This document shows positions 1 to 7,469 of a stretch of DNA of 64,000 nt, piece after piece. Position 1 is the stretch's first letter. Each line of letters opens with the position of its first letter. The translations under genes were made by a program, and so were the position numbers. Where the stretch lies: NCBI GenBank assembly GCA_963703945.1, contig CAVPGM010000019.1:238692-302691 (forward strand). Direction: 5' to 3'. The stretch is from JALORV01 sp963703945 (lineage in GTDB: Bacteria; Pseudomonadota; Gammaproteobacteria; Burkholderiales; Burkholderiaceae_F). The notes beneath the pieces were generated by a model that worked only from the letters and a program-made list of their open reading frames with translations, did no database searches and was not told the origin of the DNA.

Positions 1-708
1 TATTCCACCAACTACCTGGTCGACGTGCAGGCTGGCGTGATCGTCGATGTCGAGGCCACCAGTGCCCATCGCACCCGCGAAGTCGATGCCACCCGCACGA
101 TGATCGAACGGGTCGAGCAGCGCTTCGCGCTCAGGCCCACGCACCTGATCGGCGACATGGCCTACGGATCCAGCCCGATGCTGGGCTGGCTGGTGCAGGA
201 CAAGCAAATCGCACCGCACATCCCGGTGTGGGACAAGTCCGAGCGCCGCGACGGCACACTGAGCCGATCGAGCTTCGTCTACGACGCCCCGCACGATCGC
301 TACCAGTGCCCGCAAGGCAACTACCTCACCAGCTCCGGGCGCGTGAACAGCGATCAGACAGTGCGCTACCGCGCCAGTGTTCCGGACTGCCGCCGTTGCC
401 CCATGAAGCCGTCCTGCTGTCCCAACACACCAGCGCGCAAGATCAGCCGTAGCCCGCATGAACCGGCGCGTGATGTGGCACGCGCGCTGGCCGACACCGA
501 CGCGTATCGCCAGTCACGCAAGGACCGCAAGAAGGTGGAGATGCTGTTCGCACACCTCAAGCGCATCCTGCGCCTGGATCGGCTGCGACTGCGCGGACCG
601 AAGGGCGCGAGCGATGAGTTCTTGCTGGCAGCCACGGTGCAAAACCTGCGGCGCATGGCCAAGCGCTGGCTCAGGTCGCCGCCAATAGCGGTGCCAATCG
701 CGGTCTGA
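1..708 (+). CDS. IS1182-like transposase, 3' part (5' end outside window)
   Basis: The frame is open from the first base and ends at a TGA, giving about 235 residues. It resembles the C-terminal half of DDE transposases of the IS1182 group: a segment GDMAYGS carrying a probable catalytic Asp, a Cys-rich stretch (CRRCPMKPSCC, residues ~129-139) typical of this group, and a C-terminal RKDRKKVEMLFAHLKRIL helix that carries the family's catalytic Glu. The start lies left of the window, so it cannot be judged whether the transposase is intact. No second copy is present in the window. Confidence 0.85.
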   Translation, partial: YSTNYLVDVQAGVIVDVEATSAHRTREVDATRTMIERVEQRFALRPTHLIGDMAYGSSPMLGWLVQDKQIAPHIPVWDKSERRDGTLSRSSFVYDAPHDRYQCPQGNYLTSSGRVNSDQTVRYRASVPDCRRCPMKPSCCPNTPARKISRSPHEPARDVARALADTDAYRQSRKDRKKVEMLFAHLKRILRLDRLRLRGPKGASDEFLLAATVQNLRRMAKRWLRSPPIAVPIAV

Positions 709-839
709 AGCGGCGCGCAGCGAGTCAGTGAAGCAACTTCAGCGCGAACGCGAGGCGCTCGCGGCCGAACAAACATCAGCGACGCATTGCCGCCTCGACG
801 AAACCGAGCAAACAAGCGAGTTTTTCAACAGAATCGGCC
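1..839 (+). mobile_element. Insertion sequence, right part with candidate right terminal repeat
   Basis: The transposase frame is followed by about 130 bases with no gene of their own. The stretch at 818-839 (GAGTTTTTCAACAGAATC then GGCC) looks like the outer end of an IS terminal inverted repeat. The call is by resemblance only, because the left end and any target-site duplication are outside the window. The next host gene, on the opposite strand, ends at 894. Confidence 0.5.
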
Positions 840-868
840 GAACTCGACCGTCGGTCGGTGCCGAGTTC
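840..868. terminator. Hairpin between IS end and SpoIIAA-like gene
   Basis: GAACTCG (840-846) pairs with CGAGTTC (862-868); the interior also contains a short CCG/CGG pairing. It lies just past the stop of the minus-strand gene at 894 and just outside the IS end, so it could terminate transcription from the right. There is no clear T tract, so Rho-independent termination is only a guess. Confidence 0.35.
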
Positions 869-893
869 AGCCCCGACGCTGGTTCGGCGTCAC

Positions 894-1262
894 CTATGCC
901 GAAGCGCCGATCCACGCCTTTGCCGCAGGTAGACTGCCCGAGGAGAAGTGCTTAATTTCGGCTGATACGAAGTGGGATGCCAGGTGTTCGGCCACGCTCC
1001 CAATCGGCGAGTCGGTGACGATCGCTATCTTCCTGATCATCCGATGATGGTCCTTGACGAATCGAAAGTGCGCCACCATCGCGCCGAACGTGTCCCAACC
1101 GGGGAAGGCCGGCGCCTCGATCACGAGACCCCTTAGGCCGCCGTGCTCAAGGATCCAAGGGTCCACGACCTGGCTCAGCTCCGAGAAATCGCTGGCTTCT
1201 AGTGCCGCTCGTGGATGCAGGTAGAGGATTCCATCTGTCGTGTCCAGCGAATGCTCGATCAT
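894..1262 (-). CDS. SpoIIAA-like (STAS/SEC14-type) small protein
   Basis: A 122-residue protein beginning MIEHSLDTTDGILYLHP. The ATG at 1262 was chosen because GGAGG lies eight bases before it; upstream in-frame codons give a low-complexity extension with no such site. The sequence fits the SpoIIAA-like family of single-domain alpha/beta proteins related to STAS and CRAL-TRIO folds: a central GLVIEAPAFPGWDTFGAMVAHFRF segment is split by an acidic/aromatic helix, followed by a KIAIVTDS beta strand. Family members have no established enzymatic role; some sit in stress or membrane-associated contexts. It follows an AhpD-like gene on the same strand after about 190 bases, so the two may be co-transcribed. 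Confidence 0.7.
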   Translation of the reverse strand: MIEHSLDTTDGILYLHPRAALEASDFSELSQVVDPWILEHGGLRGLVIEAPAFPGWDTFGAMVAHFRFVKDHHRMIRKIAIVTDSPIGSVAEHLASHFVSAEIKHFSSGSLPAAKAWIGASA

Positions 1263-1448
1263 CTTTGAGTCCTCCAATGACCGCTTCGAGTCATTTTGAC
1301 GGGGTGTCTGGATGTCCGCTAGCAGGCGAACTGCACGGCCGGCCACGAGGGCGGTTCGTGGCCGCCCTCTGCCTTGTGCATCTGTCGCGAGTTTGGCTAT
1401 CGTGTTCGACGACCAATCACTGTCGCAGCAGCCCTCGGACAATTACGC

Positions 1449-2018
1449 TTACGGCCGACCGTACGTTATTGCCGCGCGAACTTCTTGCGGTGCCGCCGCG
1501 ATCAACTGCGCGTCGGGTCGTGCGCCGAGGGCGTCATTGACGGTCGAGAATGCAAGTCGGAAAGCAACGAATGCCGTTGCTTCGAAAATCTCGCGCTCGG
1601 TTAGACCCACCGAACGTAAGGCGTCGATGTTGGCCGCCTGAATCTCGTTCGGAGCGCGCACGACCTGTGCGGCCCATCGTCTCAGTGCAGCCTCGCGCGC
1701 GGACAGCGCGGACGCTTCGTCCCCGCGCAACACGTCCGCAGCAGTGGCGGTGTCGATCAGCTCAGCGAGCCTCGTGCCCCACGCGGTCGCGCAGTAGGAA
1801 TCGCCGAGCGCCTGCGCTTGGGCGCAAACGAGGACCGCGCGCTCGCGCAGCGACAGTGTCGATTCGTCCGACAACTGCTTGCGCAAGTTGGCGAACGCCT
1901 CGGCAACGTCCGGGCGCCACGCCCAGCCACGCTCGAGATTCATGACATATCCGCTTGCAGTTTTTTCCTTATCGAGGTACTCGCGCGCCTCAACGCTGCT
2001 CGGTTCATTCAGCAACAT
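1449..2018 (-). CDS. Carboxymuconolactone decarboxylase/AhpD-like protein
   Basis: A 189-residue all-helical protein of the AhpD/CMD superfamily, often annotated as peroxidase-related or alkylhydroperoxidase-like. The hallmark region reads LRERAVLVCAQAQALGDSYC followed by ATAWG. Only one cysteine of the AhpD CxxC pair is present (YCATAWG), as in many peroxidase-related members, so a true AhpD disulfide redox role is doubtful. The ATG at 2018 is preceded by GGAGG at the proper distance, which decides against an upstream start at 2093. Together with the SpoIIAA-like gene downstream it forms a small minus-strand unit next to the insertion sequence. Substrate unknown. Confidence 0.7.
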   Translation of the reverse strand: MLLNEPSSVEAREYLDKEKTASGYVMNLERGWAWRPDVAEAFANLRKQLSDESTLSLRERAVLVCAQAQALGDSYCATAWGTRLAELIDTATAADVLRGDEASALSAREAALRRWAAQVVRAPNEIQAANIDALRSVGLTEREIFEATAFVAFRLAFSTVNDALGARPDAQLIAAAPQEVRAAITYGRP

Positions 2019-2491
2019 ATCGACCTCCGTGCGACCGGTTCCACTCAATTGTCCCGCGCCGCTTTCTGCGCGACACGGGAGAGCTCGATTCAAGGGGTGT
2101 TGCCGATGACATCTAAGACGGAGGCCAGCAACGTGTCGTGTCGCGAGCTATTCATGAGTACTCCTGGATTCAAGGTACGGTCGCGTTGGTGATGCACACC
2201 ACCCTGCGCCTAACGAATGAAAAGGACTTCCCCGTCCGGAGGCAGCGGCGCGGATTCGTCTGCGCGATTCGATGGATGACCGCGCCGGCCGGTCACGTTA
2301 ACCAGATCTTGCGCCCCGCCAGAAACCGTTGTCCAGAGTCGATCGGCACGCAGACTCTGAATAGAGCTGCAGGCAACTTCGGAACTGCCACACTCTGCCA
2401 ATTGAACCTCACCAAACCGACACTGACGCCACTCACTCCAGCAACCGCGACACCGGCATAAGCAGCCTCGGCCAAGGTAGTCTCTCGCACC
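2019..2491. other. 473-base stretch without a recognisable gene
   Basis: Lies between the divergent AhpD-like gene and miaA. Short open frames on both strands read as low-complexity or frame-shadow peptides. It presumably carries the promoters of both flanking genes. I see no convincing -35/-10 pair, and no mutL remnant although mutL often precedes miaA in related bacteria. Confidence 0.5.
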
Positions 2492-3415
2492 ATGATTGAC
2501 GCTCTGATGTTGCTGGGCCCTACCGGTGGCGGCAAGAGTGCGCTCGCGCTGAAACTCGCCCGGCGGTTACCGGCGGAGATCATCAGCGTCGATTCGGCAC
2601 AGGTGTTCAGTGCCATGGACATCGGCACAGCCAAACCGAGCCTGCAGGAGCGCGCAGAAGTACCACACCATCTGGTCGACATCCGCGATCCCGCCGAGCG
2701 CTATTCGGCCGCCGAATTCGTGCGCGATGCCACTGCGGCGATCGCGGCGATCCGCGCGCGCAGCCGCGTGCCGCTGCTGGTGGGGGGAACGATGCTGTAC
2801 GCGAAGGCGCTGCGCGAGGGGCTGTCGGAACTGCCGTCGGCCCATGCCGCGCTGCGCGCCGAACTCGAACGCGAAGCGCAGCGCGTCGGCTGGCCGCGGA
2901 TGCACGCGCGTCTCGCCGAGCGTGATCCGGAAACCGCTGCCCGGCTGGCGCCGAACGATTCGCAGCGCATTCAGCGCGCGCTGGAAGTCATCGAAATCAC
3001 CGGAGTGCCGATGTCGAGGCTGCTCGTGCGGCGCGCGCCGAGTTCGCTGCGACTCGGCGTGGTCGCGGTCGTGCCGGTCGAGCGCGGCGTGCTGCATCGG
3101 CAGATCGAGCACCGTTTCGACCGGATGCTGGAGGGTGGATTCCTCGATGAAGTGCGTGCGCTCAAGCGGCGCGGCGACCTGACGGCGGACCTGCCGTCGA
3201 TGCGCAGCGTCGGCTACCGGCAGGCCTGGGCCTTTCTCGACGGTGGTGGCACGCATGGGCAGTTTCGTGCAGCGGCGATCGCGGCCACGCGGCAGCTGGC
3301 GAAGCGGCAGCTCACCTGGCTGCGTTCACTTGCGGTCGACGAGACGGTCGATCCCGCGCACCCCGAGTGCCTGATCGCGCTGACGGATCGCCTGCAGGCG
3401 ATGCAAGCCGCGTGA
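2492..3415 (+). CDS. miaA: tRNA dimethylallyltransferase MiaA
   Basis: A 307-residue enzyme that transfers the dimethylallyl group of DMAPP to N6 of A37 in tRNAs reading UNN codons. The P-loop-like motif is GPTGGGKS (residues 9-16; many homologues have GPTASGKS). The family's SVDSAQVF segment (usually DSxQVY), DIGTAKPS and the LVGGTMLYAKAL motif are present, as is the C-terminal RQLAKRQLTWLR helix. Length is normal for the family. It stands alone, about 470 bases after a divergent gene. Its last 90 bases overlap, antisense, the 3' end of the LuxR-type gene. Confidence 0.95.
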   Translation: MIDALMLLGPTGGGKSALALKLARRLPAEIISVDSAQVFSAMDIGTAKPSLQERAEVPHHLVDIRDPAERYSAAEFVRDATAAIAAIRARSRVPLLVGGTMLYAKALREGLSELPSAHAALRAELEREAQRVGWPRMHARLAERDPETAARLAPNDSQRIQRALEVIEITGVPMSRLLVRRAPSSLRLGVVAVVPVERGVLHRQIEHRFDRMLEGGFLDEVRALKRRGDLTADLPSMRSVGYRQAWAFLDGGGTHGQFRAAAIAATRQLAKRQLTWLRSLAVDETVDPAHPECLIALTDRLQAMQAA

Positions 3416-4363
3416 GGCTCCAGCATCGGTGGGGCGGTGTGGTCGCAGTTCGTGCATGTGCTGCCGCAGGTATTCCACCGCACTGCGCCGCTTCTCCGCC
3501 CCGCGTCCGGCACGGTTGCCGGTTTCGCACTCGAACACGGCCGGCACCACCCGCATGATCCGGGTGTAGATCGATTCCCATGCAGAGCGCACGGTCTCGG
3601 TCGACAGGTGCAGGGCGGCGGCGATGCGCCGGTCGGACTCACCGAGCAGTGCCCGCAACACGACACGCTGCTCGGCCGGTGTCATTCCGAGCCGCGGGTC
3701 GGTGCTGTGGAATACGTGCGCGGCCATCAGATCGATCGCTCCGGGTTCGAAGTCGGCCCGATGCTTGGCGAACATCCGCGGGCGCATGTCGACACCAAGG
3801 CTGGCCGGCGCGAAGTCGTATTCGAGACGGAAGCCACCGGCGCGCAGATACTCGGCAGCTTCTTCGCCGAACGCTTCGTAGAACAGCGACCGGATTCGAT
3901 ATCCGCCGAACAGATGGACGAATCCCATCGGCGCGATGCGGCGCATCCGCGCCAGCAGCGGGTCATGCCACGGCCGCGGCTCGTGGGCAGGGTTGCTGAT
4001 CAAGGCCTGCAGGCCGTCACCCGAGTTCGCGACGCGCACTTCCCCCAGCGACGGCAACGGCCGCTCTCCGTCGAGCAGCGCCTCGTAGATCGCATTGAGC
4101 AGGTAGGGACGCGGGTTGAGCCGGTAGCCCCGGACGAACTCTTCTCGCAGAAAGAGGCCGGGCACGAAGCACACGACCGGATGACCGGGCGCCTCGGCAT
4201 CCTCGATCAGCATCGACGGGTGTGGCGCGCTCGACGACGCGAGCATCGTCAGCAGCGACGGCAACGCGTCGCTCACGCGCTCGCTCATCCGCAGGCCACC
4301 GTGCGCCTTGAGCAGGCGCACGCACTGCGGAACGTCGGCCGGGCTGATTTCGCGGAATCGCAT
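3326..4363 (-). CDS. LuxR-type HTH transcriptional regulator
   Basis: A 345-residue protein. Residues ~1-215 form an unrecognised N-terminal sensor-like domain, and a LuxR/GerE helix-turn-helix follows at ~225-270 (MTPAEQRVVLRALLGESDR, then IAAALHLSTETVRSAWESIY). After a typical C-terminal helix (RRSAVEYLRQHMHELRPH) the frame does not stop; it runs about 40 residues more, antisense into miaA. That tail is probably a consequence of a lost stop codon rather than a domain. The ATG at 4363 has no strong Shine-Dalgarno sequence. Target genes are unknown; the divergent neighbour is a small membrane protein. Confidence 0.7.
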   Translation of the reverse strand: MRFREISPADVPQCVRLLKAHGGLRMSERVSDALPSLLTMLASSSAPHPSMLIEDAEAPGHPVVCFVPGLFLREEFVRGYRLNPRPYLLNAIYEALLDGERPLPSLGEVRVANSGDGLQALISNPAHEPRPWHDPLLARMRRIAPMGFVHLFGGYRIRSLFYEAFGEEAAEYLRAGGFRLEYDFAPASLGVDMRPRMFAKHRADFEPGAIDLMAAHVFHSTDPRLGMTPAEQRVVLRALLGESDRRIAAALHLSTETVRSAWESIYTRIMRVVPAVFECETGNRAGRGAEKRRSAVEYLRQHMHELRPHRPTDAGASRGLHRLQAIRQRDQALGVRGIDRLVDRK

Positions 4364-4425
4364 CGTGTCTGCTCTCTGCAGGCGCCATCATGGAAAGCGC
4401 AGCGCTCGAGCGCAATCGCCACGCC

Positions 4426-4458
4426 TCGTGAATATCGTGATCCGCGCGCACTTCGTGA
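4426..4458. promoter_or_regulatory. Three TCGTGA repeats upstream of the LuxR-type gene
   Basis: TCGTGA occurs at 4426, 4435 and 4453, i.e. at offsets of 9 and 18 bases, in the intergenic space between the LuxR-type regulator and the divergent small membrane protein. Direct repeats of this size in a divergent promoter region are a plausible operator, but no promoter elements were identified with confidence. Confidence 0.25.
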
Positions 4459-4587
4459 AAATTCCGGTTCGGCGGCACGTCAGATTCCGGCACGCATCCC
4501 CCGATTTTCGGGGTGGAACGCGAACCGCCGCGGGAACACACTGGCACCGTGCTGCAGCAGCCTGCAAGGCAGCGTGTGGAGGTCATC

Positions 4588-4878
4588 ATGTGGCGAGATT
4601 CATTTCATGCGGGGAGGTCCGCGTGGCGCCGACTGCTTGCTTCGACTCTGGTCGTCGTTCCGATCTGGTGGAGCCTGGGCGGTTCGACAACCGACCGCAC
4701 GGAGGCCACCGATCACGAAGTCTCGAAACCGGCGGTGTCGGCCGCATCGGTGTTCGTGCCGGGCCAGGGAGCCTCGGCAGCACCCGATCACGCGATGCTG
4801 TCGGCGGCCGACGTCGAACGTGCGCTGCCACCGTCGTCGCGGGCGGCGACGGTCGGGTTCGAAGCGACCAGGTCGTAG
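4588..4878 (+). CDS. Small hypothetical membrane-anchored protein
   Basis: A 96-residue protein not recognised by family. The ATG at 4588 follows GGAGG, which supports translation. Residues ~12-32 (RRLLASTLVVVPIWWSLGG) form one hydrophobic segment, either a signal anchor or an uncleaved signal peptide, and the rest is Ala/Ser-rich and polar, probably periplasmic. It is convergent with the AIR-synthase-like gene, 13 bases away, and divergent from the LuxR-type regulator, which may control it. Function unknown. Confidence 0.45.
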   Translation: MWRDSFHAGRSAWRRLLASTLVVVPIWWSLGGSTTDRTEATDHEVSKPAVSAASVFVPGQGASAAPDHAMLSAADVERALPPSSRAATVGFEATRS

Positions 4879-4891
4879 ACCCGATCGTGCG

Positions 4892-5995
4892 CTACGCACG
4901 CAGGTGCAGGTCGTCGGCCGTATAGACGAGGTTCAGCGGTTCGATGACCACCTGCCGCGCGCCGCGCTCGATGGTGCCGGCATGCCACGCGGCGATGCCC
5001 GCCGAACGCGCGGCCGCGATGCATCCTTCCGCATCGGAAGCGGCGACGAACAACGCGAATCCGGCGCCCATGTTCAGCGTGCTGTAGGCCTCCTGGTCGG
5101 AAACGCCGGCGTGCTCACGAATGAAGTCGAGCACCGGCGGCACCGGTGGAACCGTGCGGATTCGATAGGTGAACGCGCCCGGATGACGCATCAGCTTGCG
5201 CCAGCCGTGGCCGGTCACATTCACGCAGTAATGCGGGACAACGCCGGCCGCAGCAATGGCTTCGGTCACCGGCGAGTAGAGCAAGGTCGGCGCCAGCAGC
5301 GCGTCACCATAGAGCGTGCCGTCGGCGAGCGGAGTCCGATAGCCCTCGGGAAGGCGCTCGACCAGCTTGCGCGCGAGAGACACTCCATTGGCATGGATGC
5401 CGCTCGATGCGAGCAGGACGATCGCGTCGCCCTCGGTCAGCCGCTCACCAAGCGTGAGCCGCGATCTCGGCCGCACGATTCCGACACATGAGGCGGCGAG
5501 GTCGATGCGGCCCGGCGCAACGACGCCCGCCAGCGCGGGAGTCTCGCCGCCGCCCCAAGCGACGCCGCTGCGGTCACAGGCGGCACGCCAGCCCTCGACC
5601 AGATCGCGCGCCCGCTCGCCGTCCGCGAACCACTCGCTGTTGCCGGCTGCCCAGTACGCGTGCACTGAAACCGGCGTGGCGCCGACTGTGATGATGTCGT
5701 TGATTGCCATCGCGAGCGTGTCCTGCGCGATTGCGTCGTAGTAGCTGCGACCGGTGATTGCCCGCATTGCATCGGCCACCAGCGCCTTGGTGCCCAGGCA
5801 CTCGGTGATCGACGCGAGGTAGAACTCCCCGCAGTCGACGACATACGCCGATTCGCCGCGCGAGGCCGCCACCTCGGTCAGGCCGTGACGGGCCAGGTGA
5901 TGCGCGGTGCCGGCCGCGGCACGCTGAGCCAGGATCTTCAGCGGATCGATGCTGGCGTAGTCGACGCCAGCCTGCCTGTAGTCGATGGAGCTCAT
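4892..5995 (-). CDS. Divergent AIR synthase (PurM)-like protein
   Basis: A 367-residue protein of the PurM/AIR-synthase fold. Recognisable elements are YRQAGVDYASIDPLK at the N terminus, AIAQDTLAMAINDIITVGA (canonical VAMxVNDIxxxGA), WGGGETPAL (canonical GGETAEM) and LLASSGIHANGVSLARKL. Key motifs of canonical PurM are altered: GTDGVGTK reads ECLGTK, and ITGGG reads VTGHG. In Burkholderiales the locus next to hda usually carries purM, so this may be the cell's AIR synthase (purine step 5) or a paralogue with another ATP-dependent reaction. The ATG at 5995 fits the family's N terminus; the longer frame upstream is antisense to hda. Divergent from hda, 96 bases apart. Confidence 0.75.
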   Translation of the reverse strand: MSSIDYRQAGVDYASIDPLKILAQRAAAGTAHHLARHGLTEVAASRGESAYVVDCGEFYLASITECLGTKALVADAMRAITGRSYYDAIAQDTLAMAINDIITVGATPVSVHAYWAAGNSEWFADGERARDLVEGWRAACDRSGVAWGGGETPALAGVVAPGRIDLAASCVGIVRPRSRLTLGERLTEGDAIVLLASSGIHANGVSLARKLVERLPEGYRTPLADGTLYGDALLAPTLLYSPVTEAIAAAGVVPHYCVNVTGHGWRKLMRHPGAFTYRIRTVPPVPPVLDFIREHAGVSDQEAYSTLNMGAGFALFVAASDAEGCIAAARSAGIAAWHAGTIERGARQVVIEPLNLVYTADDLHLRA

Positions 5996-6091
5996 GACGT
6001 GTAGGGGCCGGTAAACTCGCCGCTCGCCGCGTGGAGGCCAAAGGCAGGGATTGTAAGTCGCAGCCCGCCGCGCTCCCCCCGCCCACCCCGC

Positions 6092-6754
6092 ATGACACAC
6101 CGTCCGCAGCAGCTCACCCTGGATATCGTGCAGCCCTTGAGGCCGTCGTTCGACAATTTCGTCGTCGGCCGCAATGCGGAAGCCGTCGCGTCGCTGCGCG
6201 CCATGGCCGCCGGCAGCAGCGAGCGCTTCGCCTACCTGTGGGGAGCCGATGGCTGCGGCCGCTCGCATCTGCTGCAGGCGTTTTCCGCACACTGGCCGAG
6301 CCGGTTTCTGGATTCCGCTTCGGCCGACGAGCCGTTCGATCCGGCGATCCGCTTTTACCTTGCCGATGATGTGGAACGATACGATGCCGCCGCGCAGCGA
6401 CAGCTGTTTGTGGTGCTGAACGAAGTCCGCGCGTCGCGCGACGCGGTGCTGGTGGCCGCCGGCAGTGCACCTCCCGCGCAACTGTCGTTGCGCGACGACG
6501 TGCGGACTCGCCTCGCGTGGGGGCTTGTCTACCAGCTGCACGCTCTGACCGATGCCGAGAAGGCGGACGCACTGCGCACGCACGCGGCCTCGCGCGGCGT
6601 GGAGCTGTCCGACGAGGTCCTGGCCTACCTGTTGACCCACATGCCGCGCGACATGCGCACCCAGGTGGCGGTCCTCGATGCACTCGATGCATACGCACTG
6701 GCCGCCCAGCGCAGCATTACCATTCCGCTGATCCGCGAATGGGCCCGTGCGTGA
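6092..6754 (+). CDS. hda: DnaA inactivator Hda
   Basis: A 220-residue AAA+ protein homologous to DnaA domain III. It promotes hydrolysis of DnaA-bound ATP when bound to the DNA-loaded beta clamp. The clamp-binding motif QLTLDI is at residues 7-12, followed by FDNFVVGRNAEAV and a degenerate P-loop region (LWGADGCGRSHLL), then a sensor-2-like C-terminal helical part. Length is normal for the short Hda type. First gene of a plus-strand run; the next gene starts 22 bases downstream, as in many Burkholderiales. Confidence 0.9.
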   Translation: MTHRPQQLTLDIVQPLRPSFDNFVVGRNAEAVASLRAMAAGSSERFAYLWGADGCGRSHLLQAFSAHWPSRFLDSASADEPFDPAIRFYLADDVERYDAAAQRQLFVVLNEVRASRDAVLVAAGSAPPAQLSLRDDVRTRLAWGLVYQLHALTDAEKADALRTHAASRGVELSDEVLAYLLTHMPRDMRTQVAVLDALDAYALAAQRSITIPLIREWARA

Positions 6755-6776
6755 GACAGGCTCTAGAATCGCGGCG

Positions 6777-7451
6777 ATGCGCCTCGCGCTCTTCGACCTC
6801 GACCACACGCTGCTGCCGATCGACAGTGCCGACACGTGGTCGCATCACGTCGTGGCGCGCGGCGGGCTGGATACCGCCGGTTACAGCGAGCGCATCCGCC
6901 GCTTTGCCGAGGACTACCGCGCAGGCACGTTCGACGTCGATGCTTACGTACGGTTCCAGATGGAACTGCTGGCCGCGTTTCCACGCGCCCGCCTGGACGA
7001 ATGGCATCACGAGTTCATGCAGAGCCACGTCGGCCCGGCCGTGCGATCGCAGGCGCGCGCCCTGGTCGACAAGCACCGTGCGCAGGACGACGAGCTGGCG
7101 CTGGTGACCGGCACCAACGCCTACGTCGTCACTCCGATCGCGCGGGAGTTCGGCATCGAGCACGTGCTGGCGGTCGAACCCGAACAACTCGACGGGCGCT
7201 TCACCGGTGGATATGTGGGCTCGCACACCTACCAGGACGGCAAGGTGCGCAAGGTGGAAGAGTGGCTCGCGCAGCGCGGCCGGACCCTGGCCGACACGAC
7301 GACGACCTTCTACAGCGATTCGATCAACGACCTGCCGCTGCTCGAGAGGGTCACCTTTCCGGTCGTGACGAACGGCGATCCGCGTCTGCTGGCGATCGCA
7401 CGCGAGCGCGGCTGGCCGACGCTGCAGCTATTCGAGCCGGCACATGCCTAG
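6777..7451 (+). CDS. HAD-superfamily phosphatase (HAD-IB, SerB-like)
   Basis: A 224-residue hydrolase with the nucleophile motif DLDHTLLP at residues 6-13 (FDLDHT), the motif-II region LVTGTNAYV and the metal-binding motif FYSDSINDLPLL. Members of this subfamily in the same gene position are often annotated as phosphoserine phosphatase-like or histidinol-phosphatase-like, but the true substrate cannot be read here. The ATG at 6777 was chosen over an upstream start because the protein then begins right at the first beta strand. It lies between hda and pcnB, and probably shares their transcript. Confidence 0.85.
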   Translation: MRLALFDLDHTLLPIDSADTWSHHVVARGGLDTAGYSERIRRFAEDYRAGTFDVDAYVRFQMELLAAFPRARLDEWHHEFMQSHVGPAVRSQARALVDKHRAQDDELALVTGTNAYVVTPIAREFGIEHVLAVEPEQLDGRFTGGYVGSHTYQDGKVRKVEEWLAQRGRTLADTTTTFYSDSINDLPLLERVTFPVVTNGDPRLLAIARERGWPTLQLFEPAHA

Positions 7452-7469
7452 CCTCGGCGCGGTCCTGGC

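Noticed and set aside
894..1442. Longer start (182 residues) for the SpoIIAA-like protein
   Set aside because: The extra 60 residues lack similarity, and a good GGAGG site precedes the internal ATG at 1262.
3437..5491. Long plus-strand open frame across the LuxR-type and AIR-synthase-like genes
   Set aside because: Arg/His-rich shadow with no motif; the minus-strand genes explain the region.
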